64,000 bases of DNA. Source: Enterococcus dispar ATCC 51266 (GTDB lineage Bacteria; Bacillota; Bacilli; Lactobacillales; Enterococcaceae). Below, in pieces: positions 7,231 through 16,600 of the stretch. The notes beneath the pieces were generated by a model, which made no database searches, had not been told where the DNA came from, and was given only the letters and a program-made list of their open reading frames with translations. The stretch covers positions 2,468,000-2,531,999 of the forward strand of contig NZ_KE136354.1 of the NCBI RefSeq assembly GCF_000406945.1, written 5' to 3'. Position numbers and translations under genes: made by a program. Numbering within the stretch: position 1 is the stretch's first letter; each line of letters starts with the position of its first letter.

Positions 7231-8894
7231 AAGTCATTATCGTAGGCGGAGTAGCAGGAGGAATGTCAGCAGCTACGCGATTACGCCGCTTAGATGAAAA
7301 AGCAGAAATTGTTATTTTGGAAAAAGGACCATTTGTCTCCTTTGCCAACTGTGGTTTACCTTATTATGTTTCGGGTGAAATTGCAGATAAAGAAACATTA
7401 TTGGTCCAAACACCGGAAAGTTTACACCGGCGCTTCAATTTGGATGTGCGCCCTTTTAATGAAGTTATAGAAATTGAGGCCTCAAAAAAAGTTGTGACGA
7501 TACAAAACCAAACTGAAACGTATCAAGAAAGCTATGACTTCCTTATTTTATCGCCGGGGGCAAAACCATTTGTTCCACCAATTAGTGGTATTGAGGAAGC
7601 GAAAAATACTTTTACGCTACGGAATGTACCCGACTTAGATAAAATTATGCAGGCACTTACACCGAACGTCAAAAAGGCAACTGTCATTGGGGCAGGTTTT
7701 ATCGGTTTGGAAATGGCAGAGAATTTGAAAAAAACAGGTTTAGACGTCACGATTATTGAAAAGGCTCCTCATGTTTTACCGCCATTAGATGAAGAAATGG
7801 CCAGTTTTGTGCAAAAAGAGCTGATTGATAACGGGGTTAACGTCATTACTGGACAATCAGCAGTAGCCTTTAAACAAGCTGGCAGAGAAATTGTATTAGA
7901 AGATGGTACTCAACTGGAAACAGATATCACGATTTTATCTGTTGGTGTGCAACCAGAAACAGCGCTTGCCCAAAAAGCCGGTATTGAATTGGGGTTAAGA
8001 GGTGGTATTGTCGTAGATGAAAAATATGAAACCAATCTTGCTGGAATTTTTGCCGTAGGAGATGCAATTGTCACCAAACAACAAATTTCCAATGAAGATG
8101 CCTTGATTTCCTTAGCTTCACCGGCGAACCGTCAAGGGCGGCAGGTTGCCGATGTAATTTATGGCTTGCCACGTAAAAATCTCGGCAGTATCGGAACGGC
8201 AATTGTACGTGTCTTTCATTTAAGTGCGGCAGCTACGGGACTAAATGAAAAAGCTGTGCAACAAGCGGGCTTACCTTATGCTGTTGTCCATGTGAGTGGT
8301 AAAGATCATGCCGGCTACTATCCGGGTGCTACAGAATTAACCTTAAAATTAATTTTTAATCCCACGACAGGAACGATTTATGGCGCGCAAGGCATAGGAG
8401 CAAAAGGTGTTGATAAACGCATTGATGTCTTAGCTACTGCCATTAAAGGGGAACAGACAATTTTTGACTTACCGGAATTAGAATTCACCTATGCCCCACC
8501 TTTTGGTTCGGCTAAAGATCCAGTGAATATGCTGGGCTATAGCGCCTTAAACATTGCAGAAGATTTTAGCCAAAATATTCAATGGTACGAGCTTTCTGAT
8601 GAAATAAAAAAAGGTAAAGTGCTATTAGATGTACGCAATGAAGCTGAATTAATAAATAACGGTCAATTTTTACAATCTGTTCATATACCGTTAGATACAT
8701 TGCGGAACAATTTAGCGCAGTTAGACAAAGAAAAAGAATACATTGTCACGTGCCACAGTGGGTTACGTAGTTATATCGCAGAACGAATTTTGAAGCAAAA
8801 TGGCTTTGACGTAGTGAATTTAGACGGGGCATTTGCATTGTATCAGATGGTAAGACCAGAGGAGATTAAACATGGAAAAAACAATATCAAATAA
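7227..8894 (+). CDS. CoA-disulfide reductase with C-terminal rhodanese domain (CoADR-Rhd)
   Basis: 555 residues from ATG 7227, which has AGAGGAGG upstream; an upstream in-frame start would lack this site. Residues 1-440 are a FAD/NAD(P)H flavoprotein with GGVAGGMSAATR at the N-terminus, the active-site Cys in FANCGLPYY (C42), a second dinucleotide fold (GAGFIGLEMAEN) and FAVGDA. Residues about 465-550 are a rhodanese with CHSGLRS (C509). Family members reduce CoA disulfide, CoA-persulfide and polysulfide with NAD(P)H. The middle of a persulfide-detoxification operon is the expected context. Confidence 0.93.
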   Translation: MKVIIVGGVAGGMSAATRLRRLDEKAEIVILEKGPFVSFANCGLPYYVSGEIADKETLLVQTPESLHRRFNLDVRPFNEVIEIEASKKVVTIQNQTETYQESYDFLILSPGAKPFVPPISGIEEAKNTFTLRNVPDLDKIMQALTPNVKKATVIGAGFIGLEMAENLKKTGLDVTIIEKAPHVLPPLDEEMASFVQKELIDNGVNVITGQSAVAFKQAGREIVLEDGTQLETDITILSVGVQPETALAQKAGIELGLRGGIVVDEKYETNLAGIFAVGDAIVTKQQISNEDALISLASPANRQGRQVADVIYGLPRKNLGSIGTAIVRVFHLSAAATGLNEKAVQQAGLPYAVVHVSGKDHAGYYPGATELTLKLIFNPTTGTIYGAQGIGAKGVDKRIDVLATAIKGEQTIFDLPELEFTYAPPFGSAKDPVNMLGYSALNIAEDFSQNIQWYELSDEIKKGKVLLDVRNEAELINNGQFLQSVHIPLDTLRNNLAQLDKEKEYIVTCHSGLRSYIAERILKQNGFDVVNLDGAFALYQMVRPEEIKHGKNNIK

Positions 8895-9177
8895 TGATTT
8901 TAATGAACTATTGCAAAAAGAAAATTTAGTCGTAATTGATGTGCGTGAAGCAGATGAATTTGCTGCAGGACATATTCCGAATGCAAAAAACTTGCCATTA
9001 AGCCAATTAGAAAATCGCTTTTTTGAATTAGCTAAAGATACTCACTATTACGTTATCTGTCATTCAGGCCGTCGTTCTGAAATTGCGTGTCAATTTTTAA
9101 CTGCTCAAGGTTATCAGGTGACCAATGTTTTAGGTGGAATGATGGATTGGAAAGGAGCAGTTGTTGATGGCCGCTAG
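8872..9177 (+). CDS. Rhodanese-like sulfurtransferase
   Basis: 101 residues with DVREADEFAAGHI and the active-site loop CHSGRRS (C63). Its start lies 23 bases inside the end of the CoADR-Rhd gene, and its own end overlaps the cstR start by 11 bases, so the operon is tightly coupled. It is likely to take sulfur from low-molecular-weight persulfides. The sequence is more like the fused rhodanese domain than the first gene of the operon. Confidence 0.88.
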   Translation: MEKTISNNDFNELLQKENLVVIDVREADEFAAGHIPNAKNLPLSQLENRFFELAKDTHYYVICHSGRRSEIACQFLTAQGYQVTNVLGGMMDWKGAVVDGR

Positions 9178-9430
9178 CTGTGATAAGAATATTTTAAATC
9201 GTTTAAAACGTACGGAAGGACAAATTCGAGGCATTCAAAAGATGATTGAAGAGGAAAAAGAGTGTGTCGATGTCATTACCCAATTAAGTGCGGTTCGCGC
9301 AAGTATTGATCGAGTAATGGGAATTATCGTAGCGGAGAATTTGAAAAATTGCTTGGAAAATCCCACCGAAGATGCAACAGTCCAACAAGAAAAAATTCAA
9401 CAAGCCATTCGAATGATTATTAAAAAATAG
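9167..9430 (+). CDS. cstR: CsoR/CstR-family persulfide-sensing repressor
   Basis: 87 residues, all-helical (LKRTEGQIRGIQKMI is the family signature). It keeps the two reactive cysteines: C33 in EEKECVDV and C62 in NLKNCLE. The copper-ligand His of true CsoR, four residues before the second Cys, is Asn here, which points to CstR-type sulfur sensing rather than Cu(I) sensing. Start: ATG 9167 with AAGGAG nine bases before; in-frame TTG codons at 9161 and 9164 are too close to that site. It should repress its own operon through the ATACC...GGTAT sites. Confidence 0.88.
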   Translation: MAASCDKNILNRLKRTEGQIRGIQKMIEEEKECVDVITQLSAVRASIDRVMGIIVAENLKNCLENPTEDATVQQEKIQQAIRMIIKK

Positions 9431-9431
9431 C

Positions 9432-9494
9432 AAAAAGCGCCGAAATACAAGTAGAGAGATAAAACTTTTTCTACTTGATTTTCGACGCTTTTTT
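9432..9494 (+). terminator. Intrinsic terminator after cstR
   Basis: Long interrupted stem: AAAAGCG, CGAAA and CAAGTAG pair with CTACTTG, TTTCG and CGCTTTT; a T-run follows. It can also stop the convergent minus-strand monooxygenase gene. Confidence 0.85.
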
Positions 9495-9525
9495 GTGCAT
9501 TCAACTAGCAACTAAGGCTGGTAAC

Positions 9526-10548
9526 TTAACGCCAGCTCAATTCTGGTGCTACATCTTTCATAATTGTTTCTAAAATGTGCATATTATATTCGACACCCAA
9601 AGTATTTGGAATAGTGATTAAAACCGTATCAGCTTCTTTAATTGCTTCATCTTCTGCCAGTTCTTTCACTAATTTATCTGGTTCCCCAGCAAAAGTACGT
9701 CCAAAAATTGTTGGATTACGGTGATAAGCTAAGTAACCCACAGAATCTTGTTGCGGTTCACCATCTTGTCCGAATAATTGGCGGTCCAAGTCGGTTGTAA
9801 TCGGTTGAATCGAACGTGTTACTAATGTACGTGGTTCAAAGTTATGTCCGGCTTCTTTCCAAGCTTGTTTGTATGCTCGTAATTGATTGGCTTGCTGCAC
9901 ATGAAAAGGTTCGTTACTTTCATAATTCACCAAAGTAGAAGATTGCAAATTCATTCCATGTTTTGCTGCCCAAATCGCAGTTTCTTTGGAACCGGCCCCC
10001 CACCAGATGCGTTGACGTAATCCTTCTGCATAAGGTTCAAGACGTAATTTTCCTGGTGCTTGCGGGAACATTGGTTGTGGATTTGGTTCAGCAAAATATT
10101 TACCTTCTAATAAATCCAAAAATTCCAATGTCCGTTCCCGTGTGATTTCTTTAATTTCTTCTTCCGTGTAGTCATAACCAAAATAACGCCAACCATCTAA
10201 AACTTGTTCAGGTGAACCACGACCCACGCCTAATTGCACACGACCTTGTGTAATAACATCCGTTAAGCTAGCATTTTCAGCCATCATATACGGATTTTCA
10301 TAGCGCATATCGATTAAACCTGTCCCAACTTCGATCTTGCTTGTTTTCGCACCAATCGCAGATAAAAGTGGAAATGGGGAACCGATTTGAGGGGCAAAAT
10401 GATGAACGCGGAAATATGCACCGTCCACGCCGATTTTTTCAGCTTCAACTGCTAATTCAATTGATTGCAAATAAGCATCGCTAGCAGTCTTAACCAATGA
10501 CCCACGATCCATCCAATGACCAAAACTCAAAAAACCAATTTTTTTCAT
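9526..10548 (-). CDS. LLM-class flavin-dependent oxidoreductase (luciferase-like)
   Basis: 340 residues forming a luciferase-like TIM barrel: GFLSFGHW at strand 1, then GLIDMRYENPYMMAE, and the GVGRGSPEQVLDG segment that is the usual flavin phosphate-binding region. It would use FMNH2 or F420-like cofactor to oxidise an unknown substrate. AAAGGAGG lies before the ATG at 10548. Single gene; an inverted repeat at 10571-10592 in its leader could be its operator. Substrate is not predictable. Confidence 0.85.
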   Translation of the reverse strand: MKKIGFLSFGHWMDRGSLVKTASDAYLQSIELAVEAEKIGVDGAYFRVHHFAPQIGSPFPLLSAIGAKTSKIEVGTGLIDMRYENPYMMAENASLTDVITQGRVQLGVGRGSPEQVLDGWRYFGYDYTEEEIKEITRERTLEFLDLLEGKYFAEPNPQPMFPQAPGKLRLEPYAEGLRQRIWWGAGSKETAIWAAKHGMNLQSSTLVNYESNEPFHVQQANQLRAYKQAWKEAGHNFEPRTLVTRSIQPITTDLDRQLFGQDGEPQQDSVGYLAYHRNPTIFGRTFAGEPDKLVKELAEDEAIKEADTVLITIPNTLGVEYNMHILETIMKDVAPELSWR

Positions 10549-10570
10549 GCTGGAAAACCTCCTTTTTTAT

Positions 10571-10592
10571 TTATCAGCTCATCCTCTGATAA
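10571..10592. promoter_or_regulatory. Inverted repeat in the leader of the monooxygenase gene
   Basis: TTATCAG-CTCATCCT-CTGATAA: perfect 7-base arms, 8-base spacer, about 20 bases before the start codon. It could be an operator or a small RNA hairpin next to the ribosome binding site. Confidence 0.4.
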
Positions 10593-11074
10593 TTACCACG
10601 ATTTTACTACGATTCTTTTTAAAAGACGAATAATTGTGCCGCAGGAAGCTTTCAGTTGATTATGTATCACATTTCCATTTTTTTATTTAAAAAAATGAGG
10701 TTTTTGAAGGCGTAATTACTATTTATGATAAAAAAAGCGTTTTTAACAATCATTTTTTTTAACTCACAATAAAAATTTGATTGTGAAAATAAAAACAATA
10801 TTAGCTGTTTTTATTTCAAAAAAAGCACAAATGTTGAAAAAACGGGAATGTTGTATTTAAACATTCTCAATTTTTTTGTAATTCTATTGAATTTTTGAGA
10901 AAACTAGGTAAGTTTTTTTCAATTTTATTAAATAACGATAATATTTTTGAGAAAAAAAGTGAATAAGATTTTTATATACTAGGACTGTAACAGAGTACTG
11001 ATGAGTGAAATTAGTTTAGGTCGCTAACTTTACTCCAGAAATTGACGGAATAAAAATAGAGAGGGGAAAAAGAG
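10593..11074. other. 480-base AT-rich intergenic region with three sequence repeats
   Basis: No gene seen. Contents: TCACAAT (10764-10770) facing ATTGTGA (10780-10786); TTCTCAA (10864-10870) facing TTGAGAA (10895-10901); and a second TTTTTGAGAA at 10944-10953. A TATACT at 10975-10980 is a possible -10 for the downstream coiled-coil gene, without a good -35. The many repeats near one start suggest regulator binding, but none is assigned. Confidence 0.4.
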
Positions 11075-11830
11075 ATGTTTGGTAAAAAAAAGAAAGATGA
11101 CTTATTAGCAGAATTAGAAGAACTCGGTTTTCATGATGATAGCGATGAAGATGTCAAAGAATTAGAAGCAAAAAATAGTTCACTGACACAAGAGATTGCG
11201 TCATTGAAGGAAAAAAATACAGGGTTAGAGAAAGAAAAACAAGAGCTGACTACTAAGGTACAAGAGTTACAAGCAACCGTTGAAAAAATGGAAAATGAAT
11301 TGGCTTCTGTTGCTGCAATTCCTGCTGATTATGACGGACGGGTAGCAGAAAGTGAGCAACTGAATCAAAAAATAGAAACCTTAAAAGCTGAAAATAAACA
11401 ATTGACAGCCAATTTGGAATTTGCCAGTAATCGTGCGATGGAGTTAACGCAGCGTCTTGAAAAACAAACGCCAGAAGACAAGGACGATGATGAAATTAGC
11501 CTACCCAGTGATGCCTATAGTGAATTAGAAGAAAAATACCAACAGGTAAAAGCAGAGCTTACAGCATTGAAGTCAAGTCAAGAACGTGACGAATTGGAAT
11601 TGACGAAAAATGAGCTGGCAGATGTCTTATTAGCCGCAAAATCGAAAGCCAAAGAAATTGTGCGCAAAGCTGAATTTGATGCGCATGATCTTAAAATGAA
11701 ATCAGAAGAAGAATTAGAGGAATTAAAACAAGGATGTTTACGTTATCAAAATTATATTGAAAAAATGCGCGATGAGTCGATATCTTTGTTAGATCAACTA
11801 CTACAACAATCCCATCGAGCTACAAAATGA
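11075..11830 (+). CDS. Coiled-coil protein with DivIVA-like C-terminus
   Basis: 251 residues, no signal peptide, very rich in Glu, Lys and Leu. Residues about 28-80, 95-130 and 155-235 have strong heptad patterns (for example LEKEKQELTTKVQEL). The C-terminal AKSKAKEIVRKAEFDAHDLK resembles the tail of DivIVA/SepF-associated coiled-coil proteins, but the N-terminal DivIVA membrane-binding motif is absent. RBS GAGAGGGG before the ATG. It lies 23 bases before the glucosaminidase gene and is probably co-transcribed with it, which would fit a role in placing wall synthesis or hydrolysis. Function is inferred only from this. Confidence 0.7.
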   Translation: MFGKKKKDDLLAELEELGFHDDSDEDVKELEAKNSSLTQEIASLKEKNTGLEKEKQELTTKVQELQATVEKMENELASVAAIPADYDGRVAESEQLNQKIETLKAENKQLTANLEFASNRAMELTQRLEKQTPEDKDDDEISLPSDAYSELEEKYQQVKAELTALKSSQERDELELTKNELADVLLAAKSKAKEIVRKAEFDAHDLKMKSEEELEELKQGCLRYQNYIEKMRDESISLLDQLLQQSHRATK

Positions 11831-11853
11831 TCAAAAGTGAGGGGGGAAAATCC

Positions 11854-13608
11854 ATGAAAAAAATCGTACCGCTATTAACAGGAGCGTTTGTGATTGCTTC
11901 ATCTACTACAACTTTTTTATCCACACCAGTCAATGCAAAAAATCTGGATGAAAAAGAAAATGAAATAAAAGAAACAAACGAAAGCGATAAGCAGGAGATT
12001 CCTCTCTTAGATAGTCACGATAAAGAGGAACCTGATGAGCAAGAAGAAATAGAAGTAGAAAAAAACGTAGAATCAGAAGAACTGGCAGAAAAAGATTCTG
12101 ATTCTTCAACAGAAATAGCTGAAACAACGGATGCCACTGATGAACAGACAGCATCAACAGAAGAAAGTAAAGAAGGTGCTACTCCAACTGACAGTAAAGA
12201 AGATACCACACCAACTTCTGAAAATGTTGAAGCAGAAAAAGAAATCGTTACAGTAGATGCAGCAAATTCTAACCCAACATCAAGTTCAGTTGGGAAAAAC
12301 CAATCCGACAAAATCAATACAAGTTCGAGTCAGAAAAAGACTACTACAGCACCTAAAAAGAAAAACAAAACTGCTAAAACAAAAGTCCATAAAAGCACAC
12401 CATTTGCGCCCGGTAAAAGTCAAAGTTCTAAAAGAACGACAACAAATGGGGATACTACAAGTAGTGTAACCATGGGTGAAAATAGTTATACTTTCTCACC
12501 CAATTTCACCACACAGCGGTTTATTAAAACTATTGGTGAAGATGCCAGAAATTTGGGCCAAAAGCATGGATTATACGCATCTGTGATGATAGCCCAGGCT
12601 ATTTTAGAAAGTGCGTCAGGAAACAGTTCACTGGCAAGCCCGCCCAATTACAATTTATTTGGAATTAAAGGTAGTTATAAAGGCACTAGCGTAAATTTTG
12701 CCACCCAAGAAGATGATGGTAGCGGCAATCACTATACCATTCGGGCTAACTTCAGAAAATATCCTTCATATAAACAATCATTGGAAGATTATGTTCAATT
12801 AATTCGCGGAGGACTTCCTTATAATCACAACTTTTATAGTGGGGTTTGGAAAAGCAATACGAAATCTTATCAAGATGCGACCCGCTTTTTAATGGGAAGA
12901 TATGCCACGGATACCAGCTATGCAGCAAAATTAAATGGTTTAATTCGGACTTATAATTTGACGGCTTATGATATTCCGGCAGTAAAAGTTGAAAATTTGA
13001 CTAATCCCATCTTGGATAAAAAAACAGAAAATTCAAAAAACAACGAGCGCGATATTGTAAAAAATATTACGGTAGCAACAGAAAAATCAGTCCAACCAAA
13101 TAGAAAAGTGAATAAAAAACAAGCGACCGTAGCGCACACAGTTAAAGCCGGAGAATCATTGGTTTCCATTTGCCGATTATATCAAGTCCCTCTTCATCAA
13201 ATCGTTTCACAAAATGGTTTAAATAGCTATCTATTAGCGGTTGGACAAGTATTAGAAGTTGGGAAAACAATTCGTTTAAAAGAAGAAGAAAAGTTAAGCT
13301 ATAGCGTGAAATATTTTGAAAGAGACCTTGAGCATTTTAGTAAGCCAGCAGGAAACGAGCTGTTTTTGAGATTGAACACACCCTTTTTCAAAAATTATTC
13401 CGTCAAGGCCTACAGACAACGCCCTGCTGGTTTTTATAGTGTTCAACGCGGCGATACATTAGCAAAAATAGCGAAACGCTTTAAAATATCGGTGCAATCT
13501 TTACGACGATGGAATAATTTAGAGGGCTATCTGATATATGAAGGACAACAACTACGACTAACGCCGTGGTTAGATGAATTCTTGCCCCAAGTTTTCACCA
13601 CGATTTAG
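11854..13608 (+). CDS. Secreted N-acetylglucosaminidase (GH73) with two LysM domains
   Basis: 584 residues from ATG 11854, with GAGGGGGG upstream; an earlier in-frame ATG at 11827 has no RBS. Signal peptide at 1-28. Residues about 30-210 are a low-complexity Glu/Ser/Thr linker, then a Lys-rich stretch. The GH73 domain spans about 220-370, with catalytic Glu in AILESASGNS (E252) and NLFGIKG. LysM domains lie at about 428-467 and 529-569. It cleaves the glycan strand of peptidoglycan, with LysM holding it on the wall, as in enterococcal AtlA-type autolysins. The next gene is the giant adhesin, 70 bases on. Confidence 0.9.
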   Translation: MKKIVPLLTGAFVIASSTTTFLSTPVNAKNLDEKENEIKETNESDKQEIPLLDSHDKEEPDEQEEIEVEKNVESEELAEKDSDSSTEIAETTDATDEQTASTEESKEGATPTDSKEDTTPTSENVEAEKEIVTVDAANSNPTSSSVGKNQSDKINTSSSQKKTTTAPKKKNKTAKTKVHKSTPFAPGKSQSSKRTTTNGDTTSSVTMGENSYTFSPNFTTQRFIKTIGEDARNLGQKHGLYASVMIAQAILESASGNSSLASPPNYNLFGIKGSYKGTSVNFATQEDDGSGNHYTIRANFRKYPSYKQSLEDYVQLIRGGLPYNHNFYSGVWKSNTKSYQDATRFLMGRYATDTSYAAKLNGLIRTYNLTAYDIPAVKVENLTNPILDKKTENSKNNERDIVKNITVATEKSVQPNRKVNKKQATVAHTVKAGESLVSICRLYQVPLHQIVSQNGLNSYLLAVGQVLEVGKTIRLKEEEKLSYSVKYFERDLEHFSKPAGNELFLRLNTPFFKNYSVKAYRQRPAGFYSVQRGDTLAKIAKRFKISVQSLRRWNNLEGYLIYEGQQLRLTPWLDEFLPQVFTTI

Positions 13609-13621
13609 TGGTTGAAAATAA

Positions 13622-13645
13622 GCTCATTGCTTTTCTCCAATGGGC
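13622..13645 (+). other. Small hairpin between glucosaminidase and adhesin genes
   Basis: GCTCATTG / CAATGGGC around a TTTTCTC loop, one mismatch, followed by an A-run rather than a T-run. It may tune read-through or RNA stability; not a convincing terminator. Confidence 0.3.
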
Positions 13646-13678
13646 AAAAAAACACAATAGAAAGGAGTTGAGAATTGA

Positions 13679-16600
13679 ATGAAGAAAGAGAAAAAAGGGT
13701 TGATTGTTTTAGTAACAATTGCGGGTTTATTGCTAGTTGGAAATGTTATTGGCTATTTACAGCCGATTTTTGCAGGTGAAGATCAGACCGTAATAACAAC
13801 TGATGGTACAGATATAAAAGCTACTGCTAGTTCAGCTATTTTAGAAAAAATTGACGACTCAGACAACCGTGATTACTCAACACAAGTCTCGTCATCTGAA
13901 ACAGCTGAAGAAGCTGAGGATACTGATGAGTCAGATGAATCAGATGAAAAAGTATCAAAAGCACGATTGATAAAAGCAGCAGCAGATGAAACAGCGGTTT
14001 GGGGTACAGAAGCAGCTGCGACGAAAATTATTGAAGTAGATAACTGGTCAGATTTTGACAAGGCGGTCACGAATGGCTTTTCAGGAGATGAAGCAGAAAA
14101 AAATGATGCGGATTATATTAAAGTAACCGCAAGTTTTTCGAATCCTCGTACAGGAACGGCGGCTTATGCCGCTAACGTTACTATTCCGGTTAATCGAGTA
14201 GATTTTGTCGTAGATGGGCTAGAAAATACGATTCATTTTCATGGGACGTCATACAGTTGGCGTTCTAATCGTAGTGATGTCAGAAAAGTTTATGTCAAAG
14301 ATTTAGCGATGTATGGAACGAATTATTATGGTCCTTTTCGAATAGGTGATGCAACTTCAATTGAATCAGAATTAGCAATTGAAAATGTCTATTATGAAGG
14401 TGGCCAGCTAACTGCTTCATATCAAGCTACCATGCGTTTTATTGGCAAAAATACTATTAAGTCTGTTAATAGTTACGAAGACCCCTTTACCCCTGAGAGA
14501 ATTATTAGTACACAAGGAAACCAATCTGGTTTAGAAGCTTTTCGCACCGTCTTTGAAGAAAATAGTGAAACCGAGGTGGACGTTGAAAATGGTAATGGTT
14601 TTATTTTAGCAAGTTATCTTGGAAACATAGGCTCTACTTCAGGAGAAGACGCTTATGCGCTATTGAAAAGTAAAGCTAAAGTAAATATTACTACTCTTGG
14701 AAGTACCGGAGAAAACTATGGTGTTGGCTACTATGTTTTAGCGCTTAATAAAGGCGATGTCATTGTAGAAGACGAAGCGGAATTAACTTTGAATACAGCA
14801 AAGGATACGACTAAAGGTGGAATAGAACTTGCAAATGGAACCAATATTGATATCTCCAATAAAGCTAAGGTGAATATCAATATCAACGGACCTATGGGAG
14901 GTACTCGAAATGCAGTTTCTATCGGGAATAGCTCTAAGTTCAATGTTTGGGATGAAGGAGAATTACACATCAATCTGAAAAATCAGGGAACCGATAGTAG
15001 AGATGTCATCACCGCTGGTAGCGATAGTACTTTTGAAATTGGGCGAAAATCAGTTTTCAATATTAAGTTAGAAGATGGAACAGGTTCGCGAAATTTGATT
15101 GATATTGGAGCCAGGGGGGCTTTTCGCTTCGCTGATGCCTATTCTATTGATTTAGATGCTCGAGCTAATACGAATGCTCATTTGATTAATATGTCAAATC
15201 CAGGTCATTTTATTGCAGATGTCCAAAAAGTTTCAACATGGTTGAAATCAGATCCGACTGTATTATATAAATCTTGGGCTCCAATTTATGGAGTAGATGT
15301 TACGTATAATGGTCGAAATCAAACAGGTTTAGTCGGACAAAGTGTAACGAGCACTATCACTGACGACTTCTTGGAAAACTATTATACGAGTGGACGCTCT
15401 GGCAGCAGTGTTCCGTCAGCTAGTCATACCGGTTTTTCACGGGTTTTGTTTGAATTTATTGAGGATGTCAATATTGGCATAAACGATATTACGGATAATC
15501 CAAACGAAGATGCTCATAAAGAATTCAGTGGGGCGGTAAATCCCGATCCAGAGTATGGTAATGGAACAGCTATTACCTTTTACTATGTTGATCGTGATGA
15601 TTATACAGAAGATGATCCGCTACCATTAGATCGACCAGTTGGAACCCCAGCAGTTGCATCTCCTTTAGAAGGGGATGAGCGGGTTTTTCATACGATTGCG
15701 GATTCTTTTACTGGTAGCTATCAATTTACAGTTCCTGAAGATGAGCGTGAAAATTTAGTTGCCGGTCAGAAAATAATGGCTGTAGGTTGGCTAAATGGGA
15801 AAGAAAACTATGCGATTACGACAGTAAAAGATACAACTGCACCAACTGCAGATGGACGGTCTTACATTGTTGAAAAAGGAGTAATGCCTCCTAGTGCTGA
15901 TGTCTTTTTAGAAAATATTCAGGATACAAATCCAATGGAAAATCAAACATTTGCTATTTCTTACAAGACAGATATTTCTGAGTTAGTTCATCAGCCGACT
16001 AAAGAAGGCCATGTTATTGAAATTAATGTAACAGATGAAGCTGGCAATACAGCTACAGTTGAAGCCAAATTGATTGTTTACGACGAAGGAACCGGCATTG
16101 ATGCTAAAGATATTGAAATTGACGCAACAGACATAAAAGATAAAACTGAAGCAGAAATTAAAGATTTTATTTTGGCCGAAAGTAGCGCAAGTGCATTTTA
16201 TTTAAAAGATGGTGCTGAAGTTGATGTGACAGAAAAGATTGAAGTAGCGGATTTAGGTGGTTTATCCACAGCATCTGGAGAATATACCGTTAAATTAATT
16301 GTACCGACAGATGTCGAAAATGGGTTACAAGAAAGTATCACAAAGGAAATAGTGGTGACAGTAAAAGATGTAGAACCTCCGACTGGTACCGGGAAACATA
16401 CCTTGGTACCGCTAAATAAAGCAGACTACCTCATTGGATCAGATGTCGATTTATTTAAGTTTTTAAGTACGTATCAAGATAATGTAACCGAAGCTGAGGA
16501 ACTTCAAATTCGCTTGGTAGAAAATGCAAATGAAATTGAAACCTTAGTAAGTTCTGTCGGTAGTAAAGTTATTCATGTGATTTTAACGGATAAAGCCAAA

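Noticed and set aside
10764-10786. Rex operator in the 10.7 kb spacer
   Set aside because: Half-sites TCACAAT and ATTGTGA face the wrong way for the Rex consensus (TTGTGA...TCACAA).
12015-12317. 100-codon Ser-rich minus-strand frame in the glucosaminidase gene
   Set aside because: Mirror of the low-complexity Glu/Ser/Thr linker; no RBS.
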